DNA from: Miniphocaeibacter halophilus
GTDB lineage: Bacteria > Bacillota > Clostridia > Tissierellales > Peptoniphilaceae
Direction: 5' to 3'
Assembly (NCBI RefSeq): GCF_016458825.1
Contig: NZ_CP066744.1
Location: 1,051,868-1,115,867, forward strand
DNA length: 64,000 nt
Part shown: piece after piece, positions 17,084 to 25,667 of the stretch
Position numbering within the stretch: the first letter of the stretch is position 1
Layout: the number at the start of each line of letters is the position of its first letter
The notes under the pieces: model-generated
What the model saw: the letters and a program-made list of their open reading frames with translations, nothing else
Databases searched by the model: none
What the model was told of the DNA's origin: nothing
Translations under genes and position numbers: made by a program

Positions 17084-17677
17084 ATGAAAAAAAATGATTT
17101 AAACTTAAAAAAACTCAATGCTTTTATAGAAAATAGAGATTTTAATTTTGCAAAAAATTATATTAGGGATAATTTAAATATTTCTGACGAAGAAGCATTA
17201 AAATATTTACATAAATATATAAATGAAAACAATATAGATATAAGCAATGGTAAATTTGCTAAAGATATTAACATAGGATATGAGAAAATAGTATTTTCTT
17301 CCCTAGTAGTAGGCTTGCTTTTTATTTTTATTTTTGTCATGACTATTTATTTAATAAAGAGTATGGGTAAGAGTATTAATGTGCTTTTACTTATTATATT
17401 GTTTTTATTGAATTTAATATGCCTTCTTTACTTTATTATATTGGTTTTAGATATTTTAAAGGGAAATACCCTTGTAATAAAAGGTAATTATGAAAGCATT
17501 AAAACAAATTCAAGATTTTCAGCTAATTATATTATAAAGTTTGACAGCGGTGAAACAGTTATTGTTCCAGGAAATATTTATCAAGTATTAAAGAATTATA
17601 ATAGTTGTGAACTTGAAAGATTTAAATATAGTAAAAAAATAAAGAGTATTAAAAATATTAAAAAAAATAGATATTAA
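17084..17677 (+). CDS. Unrecognised membrane protein with two transmembrane segments
   Basis: The 197-residue protein has a charged, helical N-terminal part (1-65), two membrane segments (about 69-91 and 98-122) and a basic C-terminal part of about 75 residues with alternating hydrophobic residues (NYIIKFDSGETVIVPG). I do not recognise the family. The start is an ATG behind AAGAGG. It is followed after 10 bases by the M16C peptidase and the two probably share a transcript, so it might assist that peptidase or simply precede it. Confidence 0.75.
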   Translation: MKKNDLNLKKLNAFIENRDFNFAKNYIRDNLNISDEEALKYLHKYINENNIDISNGKFAKDINIGYEKIVFSSLVVGLLFIFIFVMTIYLIKSMGKSINVLLLIILFLLNLICLLYFIILVLDILKGNTLVIKGNYESIKTNSRFSANYIIKFDSGETVIVPGNIYQVLKNYNSCELERFKYSKKIKSIKNIKKNRY

Positions 17678-17687
17678 GGAGAATGAA

Positions 17688-20588
17688 ATGACACATGGTT
17701 TTAAATTAATTAAAGAAGAATATATTAAAGATGTAGATTCCAATATTAAAATATTTGAACATGAACAATCCGGTGCAAGGTTAATGGCAATGGAAAATGA
17801 TGATAATAACAAGGTTTTTGGTATAGGTTTTAGAACACCACCTAATAATTCAACAGGGGTGGCCCATATATTAGAGCATTCTGTTTTAAATGGTTCAAGA
17901 AAATTTAAAACAAGAGAACCTTTTATGGATTTATTAAAAAGTTCCTTACAGACTTTTTTAAATGCAATGACATTTTCAGACAAAACCATCTATCCGGTAG
18001 CAAGTAGAAATGACAAGGATTTTCATAATTTAATGGATGTTTATTTAGATGCTGTTTTCTTTCCTAGAGTGAAAACTAAAAAGGAGATATTCTTACAGGA
18101 AGGATGGCACTATGAAATAAACAGTAAAGAAGAAGATATAAAATATAAGGGTGTAGTTTATAACGAAATGAAAGGTGCTTATTCATCACCAGATGCAATA
18201 ATGTATTACGAGTTTGCTAAGGGACTTTTCCCTGACTCCATATATGGAAATGAATCCGGTGGAAATCCCTATAATATTCCTGAACTAAGTTATGAAGAAT
18301 TTTTAGATTTTTATAATAAGTTTTATCATCCGGTAAATTCCTATATATTTTTATATGGGAAAATGGATTTAGAGGAGCAATTGAAATTTATTAATGATGA
18401 ATACTTAAGTAATTTTAATAAGATAGAATTGGACTCATCTATAAAACTACAAAAGGAATTTGAAAAACCAAGGCAATTAAAAACAGAGTATTCCATAGCT
18501 TCAGAAGAAGACCCTAAAAATAAGGATATTTTGATTTATGGTGTAAGAAGTGGTAAAAAATCCAATATTCTAGAAGCCTATACAAATGAAATACTGCGTT
18601 CTGTTTTATTTTCCAACGATGGCTCCCCATTGAAGTTAGCCTTATTAAAAGAGGGAATTGGTGAGGATATAGACGATCTTTCTACAGATGGCCTAGAACT
18701 TGGACTGGGAATTACAGCAATTAATACTTCTACAGATAAGGTAGAGGAGTTTACAAAAATTATAGAAGAGGAATTAAAGAAGGTAATTGACAAGGGAATA
18801 GATAAGGAGCAATTAGAAGCTGCCTTAAATAAAATGGAATACAATTTAAGGGAAAATGGTAATTTTCCAACTAAGGGAATAATATATTTCATTTCATCCC
18901 TAGATACCTGGCTTTATGATGAAGACCCTACAATTCAATTTAAATATGAAGATGTATTAAAAGAACTAAGGGAAAATATTAAAACCGATTATTATGAAAA
19001 ATTTGTTGAAACAAATATTTTAAACAATAAAAATAAAGTTATTATTTCATTAAAGGCAACTCCGGGATTAAATGCAAAAAAAGATGTGGAAGTTGCAAAA
19101 AAATTAAAGGAATACAAGGAAAGTCTATCAGAAGAAGAGTTAAATAATTTAATTGAAGAAAACAAGGCTCTTGTAGAGTTTCAAAACAGAGAGGATAGTC
19201 AAGAGGAGAAGGACACAATTCCTTCCTTAAAATTATCGGATATAGACTCAAATGTATTGGAAATTCCTTCAATTGAAGAAAAGAAGGACAATTATACTAT
19301 CCTATATCACCCACTATTTACAGGAAAAATCAACTATATAGACTTGGTTTTTGATTTAGAATTTATAAAGGAAGAAGAAATAAAGTATTTAGCCTTATTA
19401 TGTGATTTACTAACAATGGTCGATACAAAAAAATATCCTTATACTGACTTGGATACTAGAATTTTCTTAGATACCGGTGGAATTAATATTACAGCTTCTT
19501 CAATATATAATTTTAGAAAAGAAGGCGGATACTTTAAGAAATTAATGGTTTCAAGTAAGGCCACTGTTGATAAAACTGAAAAGATGTTTGATTTAATTGA
19601 GGAGATTATCTTCAATTCTAAGTTCGATAATATAAAGAGAATTAGAGAAATCTTACAGATAATTAAATTGAAGTTTGAATCCGATATAGTGGAAAATGGC
19701 CACCAATACGGTATTAACTTAACTAATAGTTATTATTCACAACAGGGAAAATACAATGAAAACCTTAATGGAATAACTTATTATGACTTTATTGTAGACT
19801 TAGAGAAAAACTTAGAAGATAAATTCGATTCCCTACAAGAAGAATTAAAAGCCATTAGTGGAAAAGTATTTAACAGCAATAATATGATTTTTAATATTAC
19901 TACAGATGAAGAAGAAAAGGATAAGCTAATAGAATTAAGTGAAAATTTAATTTCTAAATTATCTCAAGAAAAATTGGAAAAACATGATTTAGTATTTACC
20001 TTAGAAAAGAAAAACGAGGGAATAATGACATCTTCAAATGTTAACTATGTAATTAAATCATATAATTTAAAAGAAATAGGCTATGAATATAATGGTAGTC
20101 ATGTAGTTTTATCCAATATTATTTCCAGTTCCTACCTATATAACAATATTAGAGCACAAGGTGGAGCTTATGGAACAGGAATGGGAGTAAATAATTCTGG
20201 AAACATATTCTTCTATTCCTACAGGGATCCTAATATAAAAAATACAATTGATGTATATAATAAAACAGGGGAATTTTTAAGGAATTTGGAATTAGACAGT
20301 ACAGAACTAACACAATTTATTATTGGTTCAGTTACTAAATTTGACCCACCTGCAACAAATCCTACAAAGGGAAAAGTAGCCTTAACCATGTATATATCAG
20401 GACAGACTTCCGATGATTTAAGAAAGAACTTGGAAGAAGCTATAAATACCAATTTAGATGAATTAAAGGAATTTGCAAAGGATATTGATTATGCAATGGA
20501 GAAAAATTATATGGCAACAATCGGAAACACAGAACAAATAAAGGAAAACAAAGAACTGTTTGAAGAAATAAGACAATTGAAGAAATAA
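17688..20588 (+). CDS. M16C-family zinc metallopeptidase (presequence protease-like)
   Basis: This 966-residue enzyme belongs to the PreP/insulinase group, which degrades peptides in a closed chamber. The inverted zinc motif HxxEH is H60-ILE-H64 in VAHILEHSVLNGS, with the third zinc ligand E160 in YNEMKGAYSS. An inactive second half with the GGAYG motif near residue 825 (RAQGGAYGTGMG) completes the chamber. Length and order fit bacterial PreP homologues. No signal peptide is seen, so it probably acts in the cytoplasm. It has a TAAGGAG ribosome site and ends at a strong terminator (20592-20641). Confidence 0.92.
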   Translation: MTHGFKLIKEEYIKDVDSNIKIFEHEQSGARLMAMENDDNNKVFGIGFRTPPNNSTGVAHILEHSVLNGSRKFKTREPFMDLLKSSLQTFLNAMTFSDKTIYPVASRNDKDFHNLMDVYLDAVFFPRVKTKKEIFLQEGWHYEINSKEEDIKYKGVVYNEMKGAYSSPDAIMYYEFAKGLFPDSIYGNESGGNPYNIPELSYEEFLDFYNKFYHPVNSYIFLYGKMDLEEQLKFINDEYLSNFNKIELDSSIKLQKEFEKPRQLKTEYSIASEEDPKNKDILIYGVRSGKKSNILEAYTNEILRSVLFSNDGSPLKLALLKEGIGEDIDDLSTDGLELGLGITAINTSTDKVEEFTKIIEEELKKVIDKGIDKEQLEAALNKMEYNLRENGNFPTKGIIYFISSLDTWLYDEDPTIQFKYEDVLKELRENIKTDYYEKFVETNILNNKNKVIISLKATPGLNAKKDVEVAKKLKEYKESLSEEELNNLIEENKALVEFQNREDSQEEKDTIPSLKLSDIDSNVLEIPSIEEKKDNYTILYHPLFTGKINYIDLVFDLEFIKEEEIKYLALLCDLLTMVDTKKYPYTDLDTRIFLDTGGINITASSIYNFRKEGGYFKKLMVSSKATVDKTEKMFDLIEEIIFNSKFDNIKRIREILQIIKLKFESDIVENGHQYGINLTNSYYSQQGKYNENLNGITYYDFIVDLEKNLEDKFDSLQEELKAISGKVFNSNNMIFNITTDEEEKDKLIELSENLISKLSQEKLEKHDLVFTLEKKNEGIMTSSNVNYVIKSYNLKEIGYEYNGSHVVLSNIISSSYLYNNIRAQGGAYGTGMGVNNSGNIFFYSYRDPNIKNTIDVYNKTGEFLRNLELDSTELTQFIIGSVTKFDPPATNPTKGKVALTMYISGQTSDDLRKNLEEAINTNLDELKEFAKDIDYAMEKNYMATIGNTEQIKENKELFEEIRQLKK

Positions 20589-20591
20589 ATT

Positions 20592-20641
20592 AAAAATACA
20601 TCTAAAATAGGTTTTAAAAACTTACTTTAGATGTATTTTTA
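20592..20641 (+). terminator. Terminator after the M16C peptidase
   Basis: AAAAATACATCTAAA (20592-20606) pairs with TTTAGATGTATTTTT (20626-20640), leaving a 19-base loop and T-rich end. Confidence 0.8.
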
Positions 20642-20717
20642 TATGGGAAGAAACTTTGAATTTTTGTATCTATTTAAAGGTCTTATTTTAGATATAATAT
20701 ATTTAAAGGAGGTTTTT

Positions 20718-21314
20718 ATGAAAAAAATCTTATTAATTTTATTACTAATAATTACATTAACATCATGTGGAAAAAGTAGTGATGAGGAAGTAAAGAAAGC
20801 AACTGAGGATTTTACCTTAAATACTTTTGATATATTCTTATCTATAAAAAACCCGAATTATTCTTTAATACATAAAGATGGTGACAACTTAAGAAATATG
20901 TTAGAAGCTAGAAATGAAATTGCAGGTAATAATTTAAAAGAGTATATAGAAAAAGGTATGAAATATAAAAGTAAATTTGATTTTCAGGATATTTATTTCC
21001 AAAAGGATTATGTATTGGTAAATTATAAATATACAATAGAAGAATTAAATGATAATTCAGCCTACTCATCGAATTGTTCTGCACTATTAAAAAAAGATAA
21101 TAACAGTTGGAAAGTTCTTCAATTAAATTCAGACCATGGAAATTGGGAAGAAATGTTTTTAAAGCAGGAGGATTTTGAAAAATTACATAGTAATCAACAT
21201 TTACCTGAAGAAAAAATAACCTTAGAAGAAGAAATGGAAAATTTAAAGAATTTCAAATATGATGTTTCAAAAGAGAAAATCGATGAATTAATGGAAAAGT
21301 ATAGTATTAATTAA
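20718..21314 (+). CDS. Unrecognised lipoprotein
   Basis: The 198-residue product starts with a lipoprotein signal (MKKILLILLLIITLTSC; lipidated C17). The start is the ATG at 20718 behind AAAGGAGG; an upstream in-frame ATG at 20631 lies in the preceding terminator and is rejected. The mature part is acidic and helical with no motif I can name. It stands alone between two terminators. It is probably anchored on the outer face of the membrane. Confidence 0.78.
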   Translation: MKKILLILLLIITLTSCGKSSDEEVKKATEDFTLNTFDIFLSIKNPNYSLIHKDGDNLRNMLEARNEIAGNNLKEYIEKGMKYKSKFDFQDIYFQKDYVLVNYKYTIEELNDNSAYSSNCSALLKKDNNSWKVLQLNSDHGNWEEMFLKQEDFEKLHSNQHLPEEKITLEEEMENLKNFKYDVSKEKIDELMEKYSIN

Positions 21315-21343
21315 AAAAGCCTGTTTAATAAAGCAGGCTTTTT
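21313..21343 (+). terminator. Bidirectional terminator between convergent genes
   Basis: AAAAGCCTG and CAGGCTTTT pair around a short AT loop, with T-runs on both sides. It separates the lipoprotein gene from the convergent acetyltransferase. Confidence 0.82.
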
Positions 21344-21384
21344 CTTTATCCATATTTATAAATCTATTTTCACTTGTAAAGTAA

Positions 21385-21786
21385 TTATTTTTTCCTTTTC
21401 ATAGCTACTTCAAAGTCCTTTAAATAATCGAATTTAAATTTAAAATAGAGTTTATCGGCAGGTTTATTTGCAATTAATGAAATATAAGCTTCCTCATTAC
21501 AATTTTCTTCAAAATATTTATCGATTTCTGCCATTATTATTTTGCCAAGGCCCTTTCCTTGGTAGGACTTGTCAACCATAATGTCGGAAACTACATAGGT
21601 TATTGCCCCGTCGCCAACAATTCGTCCAAAGCCTATTAATTTATTATTATCATAGATAGATACAATAAAGAGAGAATTTTTCAGAGCTATTTCCGTACGG
21701 TTAAGGCTTTTTTCTCCACCCATTCCGGAACTTTTTCTTAAATTTATATATTCAGAGGCACTTGGTTTAGTAAATAGTATTTCCAT
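21385..21786 (-). CDS. GNAT family N-acetyltransferase
   Basis: The 133-residue single-domain acetyltransferase shows the acetyl-CoA loop YQGKGLG near residues 74-80, preceded by the beta strand ISDIMVD-like VSDIMVDKSY. The length fits small bacterial GNAT enzymes. The ATG follows AGAGGAC and lies 8 bases after another acetyltransferase gene, making a two-gene operon. The substrate cannot be told from sequence. Confidence 0.85.
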   Translation of the reverse strand: MEILFTKPSASEYINLRKSSGMGGEKSLNRTEIALKNSLFIVSIYDNNKLIGFGRIVGDGAITYVVSDIMVDKSYQGKGLGKIIMAEIDKYFEENCNEEAYISLIANKPADKLYFKFKFDYLKDFEVAMKRKK

Positions 21787-21794
21787 AATGTCCT

Positions 21795-22307
21795 CTAAAA
21801 CTGTAAAGTCATTAAAATAGCGTCTCCATAGCCATCTTCATATTTAAAATAATTTTCAAAAAATCCTATTTCTTCAAATCCGAATCTTTCGTATAGGCTA
21901 ATGGCTGCGTAGTTATCTGACTTTACTTCAAGTTCTACTATTTCAATATATTCATTATTTGCTGCATAGGAAAGAAGAGCATCGATTATTTCCCTACCGA
22001 TACCCTTGTTCCAATAATCTTTTTTTACGGAAACCCCTAAAGAAACCCTATGACCTATAATAGAATCAATATTATAACCCTTTAAACTTCCCATTCCTAT
22101 TATTTCCTTATTTAATTTTGCTACTAACATTATACTTGTAGGACTATGGTTATAGGAGTCAATTATTAACCCTTCATCTTTTACATTTAATTCCTTTACT
22201 TGTTTAGGAGTTATAGTTAAATTGTTGCTTTCTCCTGTAATTATTTTCAAATATTCAATTAAATCCTTAGCATCTTCAACTTTTGCCCTATCAATTGTGT
22301 AATTCAT
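21795..22307 (-). CDS. GNAT family N-acetyltransferase
   Basis: The 170-residue protein has a GNAT fold with RVSLGVSVKKDYWNKGIG as the acetyl-CoA-binding strand and loop (WNKGIGR near 109-115) and the typical ISLYERFGFEEIGF end. It resembles RimI/YkkB-like acetyltransferases of small molecules or protein termini. It is the first gene of a pair with the shorter acetyltransferase downstream and starts behind GAGGGAG. No specific substrate can be named. Confidence 0.85.
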   Translation of the reverse strand: MNYTIDRAKVEDAKDLIEYLKIITGESNNLTITPKQVKELNVKDEGLIIDSYNHSPTSIMLVAKLNKEIIGMGSLKGYNIDSIIGHRVSLGVSVKKDYWNKGIGREIIDALLSYAANNEYIEIVELEVKSDNYAAISLYERFGFEEIGFFENYFKYEDGYGDAILMTLQF

Positions 22308-22345
22308 AAAACTCCCTCTTTTAATTTGTTTTAATAGTAGCTTTT

Positions 22346-22385
22346 AAAATAAGAGCATTTTGTATTTACAAATTGCTCTTATTTT
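22346..22385 (-). terminator. Hairpin after the FMN reductase pair
   Basis: AAAATAAGAGCA (22346-22357) pairs with TGCTCTTATTTT (22374-22385). It lies between the last FMN reductase stop and the acetyltransferase promoter region. Its T-run is short. Confidence 0.65.
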
Positions 22386-22389
22386 AATA

Positions 22390-22926
22390 TTAATTCATTT
22401 TATTTATATAATCTACAAAAATAGCAAAATTTTTATTTAAAGAACCGGCCTTATCTTCCCTTAGCATATTGTTTTCTACACTGTCTTGAACTTTTGGAAA
22501 ATAAACCTCTATTCCCGGCACAACTATCGCTTTGTGTCCGTTGGATCTTAATACTTGTCGTAAATGGCCTTGAGCTCTAATAGTTCCCCAATGGCCCATG
22601 GAACCTCCTGTTATCATAACAGGTTTATTAATAAATACCCTTTTCTTTCTGGAGCACCAGTCAAGGTAATTTTTTAAGACAGAAGGAAGGGAATAGTTGT
22701 TTTCCGGAGTTACTATAATTATGCCATCAGCCCATTCAACATCTTCTCTAGCCTTGTCTACAATAGGCCAATCATCCTTTTCTATATCCTCTGAAAACAT
22801 TGGTATTGTAGCAATGTCAGCCTGTTTAAAGGTATAATCATCCTTATATTTTTCCATAATATAATTTGCTATCATTTGATTATAAGACCCTTTTCTTGTG
22901 CTACCTACTACAAGTAAAATATTCAT
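22390..22926 (-). CDS. NADPH-dependent FMN reductase family protein (copy 2)
   Basis: This 178-residue flavodoxin-like protein begins with the FMN phosphate loop VGSTRKGSYNQ (residues 7-17) and contains TPENNYSLPSVLKNYLDW, the family's second flavin contact. Members reduce FMN, quinones or azo compounds. It is a close paralogue of the gene just upstream (22939-23523), sharing the loop RKGSYNQ and the layout SVLKN(Y/F)xDWCSR. The two are 12 bases apart and most likely arose by tandem duplication. With the pirin gene upstream it suggests a redox or quinone-stress group. Confidence 0.88.
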   Translation of the reverse strand: MNILLVVGSTRKGSYNQMIANYIMEKYKDDYTFKQADIATIPMFSEDIEKDDWPIVDKAREDVEWADGIIIVTPENNYSLPSVLKNYLDWCSRKKRVFINKPVMITGGSMGHWGTIRAQGHLRQVLRSNGHKAIVVPGIEVYFPKVQDSVENNMLREDKAGSLNKNFAIFVDYINKMN

Positions 22927-22938
22927 AAAACCTCCTGT

Positions 22939-23523
22939 TTAATTACAACTAAAACAATAACCATTGCCTGGTTTAATATAGTCAATAAAATTTATAAAGG
23001 CAGTATTTAAAGATTCTGCCTTATCCTCTAATAGTTTTCCATCTTTAATTCTGTCTTGAATTGCATTAATGTAGACTTCTGTATTTGGAACAGCTATTGC
23101 CTTAACACCAGGTGAAAGCAAGGCCTGTCTTAAATGACTTTGAGCCATTACCGTTCCTAAATGACCTAGAGTAGCACCGGTTACCATTGTTGGTTTTCCA
23201 TTTAGGACATGTTCTACTCTGGAACACCAATCTATAAAGTTTTTCATTAAAACCGACATTGTAAAATTATGCTCAGGAGTTAATAATAAAACACCGTCAG
23301 CCCAATTAACATCCTCTCGTAACTTAGTTACAGAAGGAAAGTCTTCGTTTTCAATATCTTCAGAATAAACAGGCAGTGATTTTAAATCAGCTTGTCTAAA
23401 GTCTACAATATTACCGTATTTATCCCTTAAATAGTCAGCTATTAGCTGGTTATAGGAGCCTTTTCTACTACTACCAACAACTAATAGTATTTTTACATTT
23501 TCATTTTTACTTACATTAAACAT
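22939..23523 (-). CDS. NADPH-dependent FMN reductase family protein (copy 1)
   Basis: The 194-residue paralogue of the next gene carries the FMN loop VGSSRKGSYNQ at about residues 16-26, TPEHNFTMSVLMKN, and the WCSR stretch. Unlike its twin it ends in YCFSCN, two cysteines at the very C-terminus that might bind metal or form a disulfide. It starts behind GAGAGG, 36 bases after the pirin stop. An NAD(P)H-dependent flavin or quinone reductase is the likely role. Confidence 0.87.
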   Translation of the reverse strand: MFNVSKNENVKILLVVGSSRKGSYNQLIADYLRDKYGNIVDFRQADLKSLPVYSEDIENEDFPSVTKLREDVNWADGVLLLTPEHNFTMSVLMKNFIDWCSRVEHVLNGKPTMVTGATLGHLGTVMAQSHLRQALLSPGVKAIAVPNTEVYINAIQDRIKDGKLLEDKAESLNTAFINFIDYIKPGNGYCFSCN

Positions 23524-23559
23524 ATTTTACCTCTCATATTATATTTAGTAACTATTAAA

Positions 23560-24546
23560 TTATTTTTCTTTAGGATATTCTATTATTCCATCAGAATATT
23601 TTGCATATCTTTTAGTATTTATACTATGAACAACTTCGTCATCATAAAAAGGCCAGCCACCAAATTCAGTATTTTCGTAGTCTAAATAGGCTTGCTTTAT
23701 TTCCTCCCTTGTATTCATAACAAAAGGTCCGTAAGCAACAACTGGCTCCTTAATTGGTTCACCTTCCAATAGAAGAATTTTAGCCTCTTCTTTTCCGGTA
23801 TTAGTTATTGTAAGAGTTTCATTTCCTTTTACAAAAGCATATTCCCTTTCTGAAAATGAAACATCATCAAGAGTAATTTCATTGCCAAAATAGAAATATA
23901 TAGCTCTATTTAAAGTGTTGGTTTTCTTTTGTAGGGAATATTCTGCCCCTGATTCTAAAGTGATGAATTTAATTCCTACATGGTTTTCCGGCTCATAAGC
24001 CCATGAATTTTTTGTTGGTTTTAGTGCATCAATATTATCTTCACTTCCGGCAACTAAAACTATTTTTATATTCTTATTGTTAGTATCCTTTTTTTCAATA
24101 ACAGGTATTTCTTCAGCCCATAGCATTTTATAATCAGGTTCAACCATTTTGTTCTTGCTATCTAAGTTAAGCCAAATTTGAAACAAATCTAAAGGATTAT
24201 CCCTATCTGTATTAAATAATGGAAACATTTCACAGTGCTGAAGTCCCTTGCCGGCTGTCATCCATTGAACATCGCCGTTGGCATACCTTCCATTTGAACC
24301 TAGGCCATCGGAATGGTCGACAACACCTCTTTCAACATAGGTAACAGTTTCAAATCCCCTATGGGGATGTTTAGGAAAACCGGGAACATTTTTTCCATAA
24401 TACATGCTCCATTTTCCTGTATTATCTTCAATTGGACCAAGACTTCCATTGCCCTTAGGGTATCTATCATCATGATAAGCAGCCAATATAAAAGGACTTT
24501 GGACTTCTAATCGCCTACTAAACTCACCTCTTTGTAAAATTTTCAT
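23560..24546 (-). CDS. Pirin family protein (cupin, possible quercetinase-type dioxygenase)
   Basis: The 328-residue bicupin has the pirin metal site: H60 and H62 in KHPHRGFET, H104 and E106 in GLQHCEM. Pirins bind iron or another metal; some oxidise quercetin and others act as redox-responsive regulators. The ATG at 24546 sits behind TTGGAGG; the TTG at 24558 lies in the ribosome site. It heads a likely operon with two FMN reductases. The leader carries repeated TAGTTA motifs and a 10-bp inverted repeat, suggesting inducible control. Confidence 0.9.
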   Translation of the reverse strand: MKILQRGEFSRRLEVQSPFILAAYHDDRYPKGNGSLGPIEDNTGKWSMYYGKNVPGFPKHPHRGFETVTYVERGVVDHSDGLGSNGRYANGDVQWMTAGKGLQHCEMFPLFNTDRDNPLDLFQIWLNLDSKNKMVEPDYKMLWAEEIPVIEKKDTNNKNIKIVLVAGSEDNIDALKPTKNSWAYEPENHVGIKFITLESGAEYSLQKKTNTLNRAIYFYFGNEITLDDVSFSEREYAFVKGNETLTITNTGKEEAKILLLEGEPIKEPVVAYGPFVMNTREEIKQAYLDYENTEFGGWPFYDDEVVHSINTKRYAKYSDGIIEYPKEK

Positions 24547-24570
24547 CAATGCCTCCAATATATTAAAAAG

Positions 24571-24649
24571 CTAACTATATATTTGATTTTATCCATAAAT
24601 ATAGTTAGTGTAGTTAACTTATTCACATAAAGATTATACCCCTAGTTAG
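24571..24649 (-). promoter_or_regulatory. Promoter with repeated TAGTTAG/A motifs and inverted repeat for the pirin operon
   Basis: TATAAT occurs on the minus strand at 24638-24633. CTAACTATAT (24571-24580) and ATATAGTTAG (24599-24608) form a 10-bp inverted repeat in the leader. The motif TAGTTA recurs on the plus strand at 24602, 24611 and 24643, the last just upstream of the -10 box. This clustering around the core promoter suggests an operator for an unknown repressor. Confidence 0.5.
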
Positions 24650-24670
24650 TAATAACAAACATATTGTTAC

Positions 24671-24698
24671 AAATAAAAAAAGCTAGTGTTATCACTAG
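24671..24698 (-). terminator. Terminator of the 128-residue protein gene
   Basis: CTAGTG (24683-24688) and CACTAG (24693-24698) form a short stem with TTAT loop; a T-run follows on the minus strand. Confidence 0.7.
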
Positions 24699-24711
24699 TC
24701 TGCTAAATTTA

Positions 24712-25098
24712 TTAAAGAGTAAATCCTTCAGCTTCTACCCTTAATTTATATAAATATTGTATCCACTCAGGTTCTTCATTCATTGAATTTTTAATTTTCT
24801 TAATACTGTTTTTTCCAATATCATTATTCAGCAATAATAATATTTTTTCTAAAGAGTTAGTAGAATTTATTTTATAATGAATATTATTTCTAGAGTATTT
24901 TTTAATAAACTCCTGTAAATTTAAATCCTTAGGTATAAATTCTTCAGTAATTTTTTCATTATCGGCATAAATTGTAATGCTAATTAAATTGTCATTCTCT
25001 AAATTTCGAGAAAACTCGTATTTAATTCTGCCATTTAGAGAATGACATATTAAATCCACCTCTAATAATTTTTTTATTTTATTTAAATTTTCTATCAT
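24712..25098 (-). CDS. Unrecognised 128-residue protein
   Basis: This soluble-looking protein has no signal, membrane segment or cysteine cluster. The N-terminal third is alternating beta-like (RIKYEFSRNL, LISITIYADNEKITEEF) and the rest is helical, ending in EWIQYLYKLRVEAEGF. It has a good ribosome site (AAAGGAAATGT) and its own terminator. I do not recognise a family. Confidence 0.7.
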   Translation of the reverse strand: MIENLNKIKKLLEVDLICHSLNGRIKYEFSRNLENDNLISITIYADNEKITEEFIPKDLNLQEFIKKYSRNNIHYKINSTNSLEKILLLLNNDIGKNSIKKIKNSMNEEPEWIQYLYKLRVEAEGFTL

Positions 25099-25121
25099 AC
25101 ATTTCCTTTCTATAGATTTAG

Positions 25122-25205
25122 TTAATTAATCATTAATAGTTTTAAAATTATTAATAATATAATAAAGGGAATCATAATCTTTAAAGTTAATTTAAAAGCC
25201 TTCAT
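25122..25205 (-). CDS. Small hydrophobic protein of 27 residues
   Basis: A strong ribosome site (AAAGGAGAG, about 25210-25218) precedes an ATG at 25205 and a 27-codon frame. The product starts MKAFKLTLK and continues as one hydrophobic helix (IMIPFIILLIILKLLMI), ending in Asn. A good ribosome site, a basic start and a single membrane helix make it a plausible small membrane protein. It lies 23 bases before the 128-residue protein gene and may share its transcript. No family is known to me. Confidence 0.55.
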   Translation of the reverse strand: MKAFKLTLKIMIPFIILLIILKLLMIN

Positions 25206-25301
25206 AATATACTCTCCTTTCATAGCTTAAACAGTTCCCTTATCTTTACTATATTATCTCTAAGTTTGTTTAAATCCATATTAGGACTATGTAAAATCTG
25301 C

Positions 25302-25331
25302 ATTAAAAAAATCGGTAATAAATACCGATTT
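25302..25331 (-). terminator. Terminator of the DUF4190 gene
   Basis: AAATCGGTA (25309-25317) pairs with TACCGATTT (25323-25331) with a 5-base loop; seven T follow on the minus strand. It overlaps the stop codon. Confidence 0.85.
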
Positions 25332-25608
25332 AAAATATAAAATTAAATATAGAAAAAAATGAAATTCCAAAAACAAGCATTAATATCCAAAAGATTAAAT
25401 GTCCTACTATGCCTAATATGCCGGTGATAATTCCGGCAGTTGCAAAGCCGTCACCTTCTTCATTAGAATATTTTATTTCATTTTTTGCCATAATCCCAAG
25501 AACTATTGCAATAATCCCTACAATAAAAGTAATATCAAAGATTAGGGATACTATTCCAAGAACCATGGAGATAGTTGCCTTAGTATTTGTTCCACCACGA
25601 TTATTCAT
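25330..25608 (-). CDS. DUF4190 domain membrane protein
   Basis: The 92-residue protein has two transmembrane helices (about 13-38 and 55-85) separated by a short polar loop (AKNEIKYSNEEGDGFA). The pattern ATISMVLGIVSL ... GIIAIVLGIMAKNEI ... ATAGIITGILGI is that of DUF4190, small membrane proteins of unknown function. It starts behind GAGGAAGG and ends at a terminator. It is monocistronic. Confidence 0.8.
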   Translation of the reverse strand: MNNRGGTNTKATISMVLGIVSLIFDITFIVGIIAIVLGIMAKNEIKYSNEEGDGFATAGIITGILGIVGHLIFWILMLVFGISFFSIFNFIF

Positions 25609-25667
25609 TTACCTTCCTCATTTCAGTTAATAGTATATTAATTATACCTCAAAGAAGATTAATATAT

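Noticed and set aside
20631-20717. 29-residue N-terminal extension of the lipoprotein at 20718
   Set aside because: It would start inside the preceding terminator, has no ribosome site and would bury the lipoprotein signal.
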